Translations under genes and position numbers: made by a program
The notes under the pieces: model-generated
What the model saw: only the letters and a program-made list of their open reading frames with translations
Told to the model about the DNA's origin: nothing
The model's database searches: none
In this document: positions 7,053 through 12,377 of the stretch, piece after piece
How positions within the stretch are numbered: the first letter of the stretch is position 1
Layout: every line of letters begins with the position of its first letter
From: a bacterium
GTDB taxonomy: Bacteria; Planctomycetota; UBA11346
NCBI GenBank assembly: GCA_020049615.1
Contig: JAIFKN010000217.1
Location: 1 to 12,377, forward strand
DNA: 12,377 nt
Reading direction: 5' to 3'

Positions 7053-7576
7053 GCCGCGGCAGCCGTCGGCGGACCACGGGCGGTCGGCGCCACACGCAAC
7101 CGGAGCCGCCGACGCCGGTACCGGACGCGCCGCGCCTGGCCCTCCCATGTCTGCGTCCGGTGCGACGGACCCCAGGCGGCTCGTTGCTGCTGCCGACCCT
7201 GGCTGCGGCCGTGCTGGGTCGTGGACCGGTGGTGGGGCTGCCCCGGTCACCTGGGGTGATCCTGCTCCTTACCACGGTGGAGTTCGAGCGACGTGTCCAC
7301 CGCCTCGAGACCGCCCCCGGCCTGACGCCAGCGGAGCGTCGTGAACTCTGCTCTGACCTGCAGTCTCAGGTCCGACCATGCCCATGTCGGGGGCGGTTGA
7401 TCACCCTGCATCCTGCCTTGCTCGACCTGCTCGAAGCGGGCCATCTCGAGGCCCGCACCCAACGTGGGCAGACGCTCGTGATGCTGGCTTCCCGTCGCAC
7501 CATGCGCACTCACGGTGCCATGCGGCGGAACTGGATTGGACAACCACGACGCGTCTGGCCTCCCCACCGCCCCTGA
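7049..7576 (+). CDS. Hypothetical basic Cys-containing protein
   Basis: A 175-residue protein starting at ATG 7049, which overlaps the TPR stop in an ATGA; an upstream in-frame ATG at 7001 would lie inside the TPR gene. Both ends are strongly basic (MSRGSRRR, and a C-terminal MRRNWIGQPRRVWPPHRP). The centre has a hydrophobic stretch around 45-76 and a CPCRGR motif (C111, C113) after C34 and C101. These four cysteines are too irregular for a confident zinc finger. The middle part, CPCRGRLITLHPALLDLLEAG, looks like a folded conserved core. I do not recognise a family. Its place between TPR and WYL genes, with only 7 bp to the latter, supports a shared function; nucleic-acid binding would fit the charge but is not shown. 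Confidence 0.6.
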   Translation: MSRGSRRRTTGGRRHTQPEPPTPVPDAPRLALPCLRPVRRTPGGSLLLPTLAAAVLGRGPVVGLPRSPGVILLLTTVEFERRVHRLETAPGLTPAERRELCSDLQSQVRPCPCRGRLITLHPALLDLLEAGHLEARTQRGQTLVMLASRRTMRTHGAMRRNWIGQPRRVWPPHRP

Positions 7577-7583
7577 GCATCCC

Positions 7584-8678
7584 ATGGACCGACGCGCCCG
7601 CCATCACGCCCTGCTCGCCCTGCTCGCTGACCGGCCGTGGCCGGTCGATGGCCTGGTCGATCACCTGATCCGCCAGACCGGATCACCCGAGGGGCTGTCC
7701 AAGCGCTCGGTCGAGAACGATCTGGCCGACCTCCGCCGGCAGTTGGGCGAGCAGGTCCTGCTGCGGATGAAACGCGATGCCGTCGGCGAGGTGCCGGCGC
7801 ACTGGCGCCACCATCGCATCTTCTGGGCGTTGGCGCCGGGCCAGGAACCCGTACCGGTCACCGGCGAACTGACGGCCATCCCCGAGGATGCCGTGCTGGC
7901 CCTGGAACTGGCCCGGGCCGCCCTGCGGACCCCGCAGCCCACCCAGCCAGGCGCAGCGCTGAACCCGTTGGCCGAGGCGCTGGATCGGATGCTGGAGCAG
8001 ATCGGTGTGCTGAAACCCACCCGGCGTGACCGGCAGTTGGGCCATCGGGCGGCGTTCAGCACGTTCGGGTCGGAGGGGTGTTCGCCGGATGTGATGCGCG
8101 CCGTGCTGACGGTGTTGCGCGACCGCAGCGACCTCGCCATGACCTATGCGGCGATCGGCAAGCCGCCGCGGACCTGCACGGTGCGGCCGATCCGGCTGCT
8201 CTATGCCGATCACGACTGGTTCCTGTGGGCGTGGGAGCCCGGCAGCCGCTCCGGGACCGAGCCGAAGCTGTGGAAGCTCGCGCGCATGTCGGACTGCGCC
8301 TCGGCCCGGCTCCGCGACCAGGCCCCGCCGTTCCTGGAGCACGCGGCCGATGCCGCCGAGCAGGCCATGTTCCGTTCGACCTGCCAGCAACGGCCGGTGC
8401 GGATCGTGGCCGTGTTCGATCCGCTGGCGTGGCCTCATGTGCGGAACCGGCAATGGGGTGAACGGCAGTCGACGCCCGAGCAACTGCCTGACGGCCGCTG
8501 GCGCCTGGCGTTCACTACCGGCGGCATCGAGGCGGCTCGGCATTGGCTGCTGCAGTTCGGGGGGGTGGTCGAGGTTGAAGAACCGAAGGCGGTTCGCGCA
8601 TGGCTGATCGAACAGGCGCAGACCGTCGTGGCGAACCACCAGCGTCTGGTGCCGGACGGGGCTGGCGCTGGCGGCTAG
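7584..8678 (+). CDS. WYL-domain transcriptional regulator
   Basis: A 364-residue protein from ATG 7584, 7 bp after the previous stop; the first 23 codons of the longer frame overlap the upstream gene and are discarded. Residues 1-75 resemble a winged HTH (RHHALLALLADRPWPVDGLV, then SKRSVENDLADLRRQL). Residues about 180-240 form an SH3-like WYL domain, with WFL at 212-214 in place of WYL, preceded by VRPIRLLYADHD. The end (VRIVAVFDPLAWPHV to AQTVVANH) matches the C-terminal extension found in WYL regulators. WYL proteins bind nucleic-acid or nucleotide ligands and frequently control phage-defence loci (the BrxR/CapW type). As last gene of the TPR operon it may autoregulate and may also control the divergent nitrilase-ClpP-AAA operon through the 5424-5693 gap. 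Confidence 0.85.
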   Translation: MDRRARHHALLALLADRPWPVDGLVDHLIRQTGSPEGLSKRSVENDLADLRRQLGEQVLLRMKRDAVGEVPAHWRHHRIFWALAPGQEPVPVTGELTAIPEDAVLALELARAALRTPQPTQPGAALNPLAEALDRMLEQIGVLKPTRRDRQLGHRAAFSTFGSEGCSPDVMRAVLTVLRDRSDLAMTYAAIGKPPRTCTVRPIRLLYADHDWFLWAWEPGSRSGTEPKLWKLARMSDCASARLRDQAPPFLEHAADAAEQAMFRSTCQQRPVRIVAVFDPLAWPHVRNRQWGERQSTPEQLPDGRWRLAFTTGGIEAARHWLLQFGGVVEVEEPKAVRAWLIEQAQTVVANHQRLVPDGAGAGG

Positions 8679-8688
8679 AACGTCGCCC

Positions 8689-8726
8689 AGGATCGTTGGC
8701 CAGCTGCGATCGCGGCAGTCGATCCT
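8689..8726. terminator. Possible bidirectional hairpin between convergent genes
   Basis: In the 53-bp gap between the WYL and nucleotidyltransferase stop codons, AGGATCG (8689-8695) pairs with CGATCCT (8720-8726), and inside it CTGC (8704-8707) pairs with GCAG (8715-8718). Position and symmetry suit a shared terminator. No T-tract follows on either side, so intrinsic termination is not established. Confidence 0.35.
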
Positions 8727-8731
8727 ACATC

Positions 8732-9496
8732 CTACACACGGGGCAGCGCGTAGACGTTCCGCATGGCGTTGAGGAAGGTGATGGGTTTGCCCGTGAGGTC
8801 AGCCGGCAAACCGGGTTGCTCAGCCTCCATGGCCTGGATGAACGTCACGACGTCGGCGGCGATGGGGGCGGGCAGGACGATGCGATGCGACGGTGGTATC
8901 CGGTTGATCAGACGGAAGCAGTCGAGCTTGTGCTTGCGGATGTCGTCGCCATCAACCGCTTCGCCACGTGCCTTCGCGGCGGTCAGGTTCTTCCACGCCA
9001 GCGCCTTGAGCGGCAGGAGATACTCCATCCGAGCGACCCGCACGTCTGCCAGGATCTCCGCGCCGCCGACCAGCCAATCCACATAGGTGTCATCGAAGAG
9101 GATTGCCGACAAGCTGATGAGGTCTGCGCCATCGGCGGGCCGGGCCAGGGGGAAATACGCCCGGGTGTCGTCGTCGGCCATCCCCTGCCGCGCGCAGATC
9201 TCGATCTTGCCGGGCCAGGTCTCGTCATGGGGGTCCATGAAGCGGAAGCAGCGGTGGCGTCCGCGTGCGTCGATGTGTCGGCGGTATCCACCACTCACGA
9301 TGAAGGCGGACATCGCCTGCAGGAAGGCATGGTGGCGACCATCCGCCAGCACCAGGACGTCGAAATCCCGTGTGCTGCGGAAGCTGGCGCCGACCTGCTC
9401 GAACTGGACGGCGCAGGCAGTGCCGCCGATGAGGATGTAGGCGTCCGCATGGGAGCGGAAGTGGGCGCGGAATCGATCGAGTCCGTGCGGTGTCAT
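8732..9496 (-). CDS. AbiEii-type nucleotidyltransferase (putative toxin)
   Basis: A 254-residue protein with the minimal nucleotidyltransferase signature LIGGTACAVQF (GG at 24-25) and STRDFDVLV (D44, D46), then a C-terminal helical part with AWKNLTAAKARGE and DIRKHKLD, typical of AbiEii/AbiGii-family enzymes. Family members transfer nucleotides to tRNA or proteins and are growth-inhibiting toxins in type IV toxin-antitoxin and abortive-infection systems. The start ATG (9496) overlaps the regulator stop by ATGA, so the pair is translationally coupled with the regulator first, as in AbiEi-AbiEii. Somewhat shorter than many AbiEii proteins. The GG and DxD elements are intact, so it is probably active. 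A non-toxin nucleotidyltransferase is the alternative. Confidence 0.78.
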   Translation of the reverse strand: MTPHGLDRFRAHFRSHADAYILIGGTACAVQFEQVGASFRSTRDFDVLVLADGRHHAFLQAMSAFIVSGGYRRHIDARGRHRCFRFMDPHDETWPGKIEICARQGMADDDTRAYFPLARPADGADLISLSAILFDDTYVDWLVGGAEILADVRVARMEYLLPLKALAWKNLTAAKARGEAVDGDDIRKHKLDCFRLINRIPPSHRIVLPAPIAADVVTFIQAMEAEQPGLPADLTGKPITFLNAMRNVYALPRV

Positions 9497-10485
9497 GGTG
9501 AGGTCTCCATCGCGCGCATGGCCATGGCGATGCGTGGGTCCTCCCGCTCATCTGCGGGGATGGACAGCGCCAGGGACAGCGGCTCGACGACTGGAGACGT
9601 CGTATCGTGGAGCCGCACGGGGTAGGCCCAGATTTCGAGACGCAGGATCTCATCGTCTGGCCGTTCGTACGCGCCGACCACCTCGATGGCATGCCGCTGC
9701 CCGCGCCACTGGCCGACATCCATGGCGCGAACGACGATGGACGGCGGGGAAAGATCGCTATGCGACGCGATCGCAGTCAGTCCCGCCAGCGGCAGCGACA
9801 GGCAAGCCGGGGAGCGCAGAGCCAATACCGTCTTCATGACCGGCGTCTGGGCGCGGGGGGCATACGCCTGCCACAGCGCGTTCCTCGTCAGCGTGGTCAC
9901 GCAGCGCCGTTCGCGACCGCGGCGCTCGATGCGGAGGCCGGGCGGCTGGTGCCGGGCCAGTTCATCGAACGCGCGTGACATCGTCATCGTCGTGTAGCCG
10001 AGGGCCTGCGCCGCGCTGGCCAGGGTCGCGCTGCCGTCCACGCCGTGATGGTACCAATGCACCAGCAGCGCCTGCGTCGCCGGCTTCAGGGGGCCCTGGT
10101 ACGCCATCGTCGTCCGCTCGTGGAACCGCATGCTGAGCATGGGCAACCAGACATGCGCATCCGGTACGACGAAGGCGGTGTTGGCCGCGATCAGGCCACG
10201 GCGTTGGGCTGCGGTCAGCGTCTCGGCCACGACGACGACATCCTGGGACTGCAGATACCGACCCACCTGGGCCGCGGCGCGAGCGGTTGCGGTCGGTTCC
10301 CCGGCCGTGGTGATCAGGAAGGTCAGGGTGCGCGTCCCGATGGTGCCCATGAACGGCGCATGGGAGGCCTGGAAACCCAACGGCAGGGCGTGCTGATCGG
10401 GATGGGGCACGAGGGTACCGCTCAGCGGGACGATGTCCGCCAGGTACCGCTGGAGCCGGGTCACGAGCGTAGGGACTGCGTCCAC
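9493..10485 (-). CDS. MarR-like winged-helix regulator (putative antitoxin)
   Basis: A 330-residue protein starting at GTG 10485; an in-frame TAG lies just upstream, so no longer start exists. Residues 1-125 form an alpha/beta domain ending in LIAANTAFVVPDAHVWLP, like the FIVPG..LYLP segment seen in some MarR-annotated regulators. Residues about 132-200 form a winged HTH (TLASAAQALGYTTMTMSRAFDEL, then IERRGRERRCVTTLT). The remaining C-terminal domain is unassigned. Coupled by ATGA to the nucleotidyltransferase, and placed to bind the repeat-rich AT region just upstream, it fits an autoregulating antitoxin analogous to AbiEi, but with the HTH in the middle instead of at the N-terminus. Confidence 0.7.
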   Translation of the reverse strand: MDAVPTLVTRLQRYLADIVPLSGTLVPHPDQHALPLGFQASHAPFMGTIGTRTLTFLITTAGEPTATARAAAQVGRYLQSQDVVVVAETLTAAQRRGLIAANTAFVVPDAHVWLPMLSMRFHERTTMAYQGPLKPATQALLVHWYHHGVDGSATLASAAQALGYTTMTMSRAFDELARHQPPGLRIERRGRERRCVTTLTRNALWQAYAPRAQTPVMKTVLALRSPACLSLPLAGLTAIASHSDLSPPSIVVRAMDVGQWRGQRHAIEVVGAYERPDDEILRLEIWAYPVRLHDTTSPVVEPLSLALSIPADEREDPRIAMAMRAMETSP

Positions 10486-10494
10486 AACATAGTG

Positions 10495-10556
10495 CTAACA
10501 TGGTCAATGTTATAGTCAATGTACCAGGTTATCATATTGTATTATAATGTATTAAG
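10495..10556. promoter_or_regulatory. AT-rich divergent promoter/operator region
   Basis: A sharply AT-rich segment between the regulator and the PcfJ-like gene. It contains the inverted repeat TAACAT-GGTCA-ATGTTA (10496-10512), the direct repeat GTCAATGT (10503-10510 and 10515-10522, 12-bp period), the direct repeat TGTATTA (10538-10544 and 10548-10554, 10-bp period), and ATTATAAT (10541-10548), which supplies a TATAAT -10 box on each strand. No good -35 box pairs with it. Spacing near one helical turn suggests cooperative binding by the winged-helix regulator. Confidence 0.5.
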
Positions 10557-10679
10557 AACGATATTCCGCACGCCGCAGCCGTCATGTCCAGGGCCGTCGA
10601 TGATCCTCCAGGGTCTGCGTACGGGGGGTTCGTCTGACCGCAGTGGCCGCTGCGACCATCGTCTCCGGGCAGCAGCACG

Positions 10680-12074
10680 ATGCCGGACATGACTGCCACC
10701 ATCACCGGCGTCCACCCACTCCTGATCCTCACCCACCCCCGGCAGCCGGCCCTGCGCGTCACCACCGGTCGTGGGTGGTGGGAGGTCTGGAGCGGCGATG
10801 ACCGCTACGCCACCATTCCGCCGCTGCGCGCCTGCCTCGCCAACATCGCCGCCGCGTCGTGGCGCGACACCGGCAACGGGACCTGGGACCTCGACCGGCC
10901 CATGCCACGCTTCTGGCGTGTGGACGACCAGGGCGTGGACCGGACGGTGCACGCGCATCCCGGCGCGAGGCATCTGGAGATCACGGCGACGGGATCCCGG
11001 GCCATCGCCAAGCACCTGACCGACGAGATCCTCGCGCCGCTCCAGGCCGGTTTGGATGCCACCGTCCATGCGGTGTGGCGGCGCCTGTCGTCCTGCGCTC
11101 CGCTCGGCACGGTGGACCGTGGCCGTTGCGCTCCCCTGTGCGACTGGTTCTGGGACCACCCCTTCCTCGCCCACGACGTCCTGACGATCCGCGGCGCCGC
11201 CCTGGTCGTGCGCTCGCTGATGGAGACCTATGACGACCCGGACATGACGCCGGCCTGGGAGGCGCTCCAGGCCGGCGATTGGCAGCGGGCCTGCTGTCCC
11301 GGGACGCGCATCGTGCCCTATCGGGCCCTGCGTGTGACGTTGGCGCAGTGCCCTGGCCAGTTGCCGGTGCAGACGCTCAGCCTTCTCCATCTGCGGGGCG
11401 TCCAACTGCCCAGGCCACGGCGCACCCGGCTGGAGGTGCTCTCCGCCATGGCTGTTGGCCGCCATGCGCTGGGCCGGGGCTCGTGGTACAATCGCGACCT
11501 GATCCTCAATGCGGATGACCAGCAACTCCGTCAGGCCTTGCCGCCGATGCGCGAGGACCTCTTCGACGGCGTGGTCCACACGCCCATCTCGTACCGGGCC
11601 TACCAGGTGGCGGACCTGCTCGACTACCCCGACCCGTGCCCGGATCTGCTGACCCTGGCCCGGTGCTCCGCCGAGTGGCATGTCATCGGCCACCTGAACC
11701 CGCACCCGTCATTGCTGGGCCAGGCCACGCAGAATCCGTTGGAGCCCACCGCCGTCCCGCCGCGCGAACCACCCACTGACCCAGAACCCGGCGTGACCAT
11801 CCGACGCCTGACCACCGTCGGCGAGGTCCTGGCCGAGGGCCGCCTGATGCACCATTGCGTTGGCGGATATACCGCCCGGGCCGTGGCGGGACTCTGCTTC
11901 CTCTACCATGTCGAGGTGGGCGACGAGATGGCCACGGTCGAACTCGACCGGCACCTGCGTCTCGTGCAGGCCCGAGGACCGTCCAACCTGACCAACGCGG
12001 CCAGCCACTATGCCGAACAGCGGTTCGCCGACCTGGTGGTCAGCCAGGAGGACGACGCATGCGTGCCGTTCTGA
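10680..12074 (+). CDS. PcfJ-like domain protein
   Basis: A 464-residue protein with a PcfJ-type motif near the C-terminus: LMHHCVGGY (C393, G395-G396) followed by AVAGLCFLYHVEVG, ATVELDRHLRLVQARGPSN. This His-Cys-Gly core with a downstream T-[VI]-E-[LI] and Q-x-x-G-x-x-N is the hallmark of the PcfJ family, first named from a conjugative plasmid and widespread in bacterial accessory regions; its biochemical role is unknown. The N-terminal ~380 residues carry no recognisable domain. ATG 10680 is chosen; an ATG three codons later is equally possible, and neither has a Shine-Dalgarno. The leader to the AT-rich control region is about 125 nt. A proline-rich linker (PTAVPPREPPTDPEPG, about 360-376) precedes the motif. 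The stop overlaps the following microprotein gene by 16 bp. Confidence 0.75.
   Translation: MPDMTATITGVHPLLILTHPRQPALRVTTGRGWWEVWSGDDRYATIPPLRACLANIAAASWRDTGNGTWDLDRPMPRFWRVDDQGVDRTVHAHPGARHLEITATGSRAIAKHLTDEILAPLQAGLDATVHAVWRRLSSCAPLGTVDRGRCAPLCDWFWDHPFLAHDVLTIRGAALVVRSLMETYDDPDMTPAWEALQAGDWQRACCPGTRIVPYRALRVTLAQCPGQLPVQTLSLLHLRGVQLPRPRRTRLEVLSAMAVGRHALGRGSWYNRDLILNADDQQLRQALPPMREDLFDGVVHTPISYRAYQVADLLDYPDPCPDLLTLARCSAEWHVIGHLNPHPSLLGQATQNPLEPTAVPPREPPTDPEPGVTIRRLTTVGEVLAEGRLMHHCVGGYTARAVAGLCFLYHVEVGDEMATVELDRHLRLVQARGPSNLTNAASHYAEQRFADLVVSQEDDACVPF
12046..12051 (+). promoter_or_regulatory. Consensus ribosome binding site for the 33-aa gene
   Basis: AGGAGG lies 7 nt upstream of ATG 12059, inside the PcfJ coding sequence. 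It is one of the few consensus Shine-Dalgarno sites in the window and is the main reason to believe in the short gene. Confidence 0.65.
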
Positions 12075-12160
12075 TCGGCGTGTTGGGCGGCGCGGTCGAG
12101 GGTGCGGCGTGGGGGTTCGCCCTGTGGGGGACGCTGCGCCTGCTGGCCTTCGTCACGTGA
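12059..12160 (+). CDS. Small membrane protein (33 aa)
   Basis: MRAVLIGVLGGAVEGAAWGF followed by ALWGTLRLLAFVT: nearly the whole peptide is hydrophobic and could form one transmembrane helix, with small-xxx-small spacing (G7, G10, G11, G15, G19) that favours helix packing. R2 at the start and R27 near the end are the only basic residues. It begins inside the last codons of the PcfJ-like gene with AGGAGG at ideal spacing, indicating translational coupling. No family is recognised. Possibilities include a membrane anchor for the PcfJ-like protein or a small toxic peptide. Confidence 0.5.
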   Translation: MRAVLIGVLGGAVEGAAWGFALWGTLRLLAFVT

Positions 12161-12228
12161 TCACCACCGGTCGAACAGGAACTCCATCCACGCCACCACC
12201 ATGCAGCCAGCCTGCCGCACGGAGCGGA

Positions 12229-12244
12229 TCGAATAATTATTCGA
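12229..12244. repeat. 16-bp perfect palindrome
   Basis: TCGAATAATTATTCGA is perfectly self-complementary and AT-rich in a GC-rich setting. A second short inverted repeat, GACCG-5 nt-CGGTC, follows at about 12249-12263. It may be a protein-binding site or part of a shared terminator between convergent genes; there is no T-tract. Confidence 0.5.
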
Positions 12245-12377
12245 CCATGACCGAATAGCGGTCGATCTCCTGCGTCATAGCTAAAGAGTGGCGGTCGCAA
12301 AACCCCGCGCCCACCAACTTCCGCATCATCCAGCAGCGTCGCAGGCCATGGTCTCCAGGCTGTTCGGCGCCGTTGGC
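12237..12377 (-). CDS. Possible C-terminal fragment of a gene entering from the right
   Basis: A minus-strand frame is open from the window edge to TAA at 12237-12239 (46 codons) and ends in AMTQEIDRYSVMVE, a protein-like, mixed-charge C-terminus. Third-position G/C is about three quarters, in line with coding DNA here. Another minus frame is also open, and the fragment is short, so this is only suggestive. No family recognised. Confidence 0.3.
   Translation of the reverse strand, partial: ANGAEQPGDHGLRRCWMMRKLVGAGFCDRHSLAMTQEIDRYSVMVE

Noticed and set aside
5709..7250. Minus-strand open frame of 513 codons
   Set aside because: Antisense of the TPR gene; the translation has no domain-like pattern, whereas the plus strand shows regular TPR helix pairs.
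8721..8735. Tandem ATCCTAC repeat near the end of the nucleotidyltransferase gene
   Set aside because: Only two 7-bp copies; no sign of an array or attachment site.
10542..11705. Minus-strand open frame of 387 codons across the PcfJ-like gene
   Set aside because: Shadow frame; it runs through the AT-rich control region and lacks recognisable motifs.

Overview
GC-rich bacterial DNA (hand counts: 44/60 G+C at 6421-6480, 40/60 at 1621-1680). Genes are tightly packed, with 4-bp ATGA overlaps and leaders that mostly lack a clear Shine-Dalgarno. The mix of caspase-like protein, VWA, AAA, ClpP-like, TPR, WYL, nucleotidyltransferase and PcfJ genes looks like an accessory or conflict island of a large-genome, GC-rich bacterium (planctomycete- or myxobacterium-like gene content). 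The phylum cannot be fixed from this sequence, and no rRNA, tRNA, CRISPR array or transposase gene was seen.

Layout, left to right. (1) Plus strand 183-962: a VWA protein with an intact MIDAS, then 1102-2250: a caspase-like (C14) protein with a probable signal peptide. (2) Minus strand, read from 5423 leftward: a nitrilase-fold protein, a ClpP-like serine peptidase and an AAA ATPase; ClpP and AAA are coupled by ATGA. The caspase and AAA genes meet tail to tail at about 1822-1846, where each reading frame runs into antisense of the other. Both native 3' ends are missing, so the junction is either a deletion or rearrangement scar or a misassembly. (3) A ClpP-like gene relic lies at 5484-5558, just upstream of the nitrilase gene, which is lower in GC than its surroundings. 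(4) Plus-strand operon 5694-8678: TPR protein, a basic Cys-containing 175-aa protein and a WYL-domain regulator. (5) Minus-strand pair 10485-8732: a MarR-like winged-helix regulator followed by an AbiEii-type nucleotidyltransferase, joined by ATGA, resembling a type IV toxin-antitoxin pair. (6) An AT-rich divergent control region at about 10490-10556 with repeats, then a PcfJ-like protein and a translationally coupled 33-residue membrane peptide. (7) The right edge holds a short palindrome and possibly the C-terminus of a minus-strand gene entering from the right.

Working interpretation (inference): the VWA, caspase, AAA, ClpP and nitrilase genes, with the neighbouring TPR and WYL operon, form an uncharacterised protease-centred conflict or cell-fate locus. 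The AAA/ClpP pair would be an ATP-driven proteolytic machine, the caspase-like protein a second protease, VWA and TPR the interaction scaffolds, and WYL the regulator. The locus shows decay and remodelling: a truncated caspase/AAA junction and a ClpP relic. The toxin-antitoxin pair and the PcfJ genes are probably separate modules in the same island.
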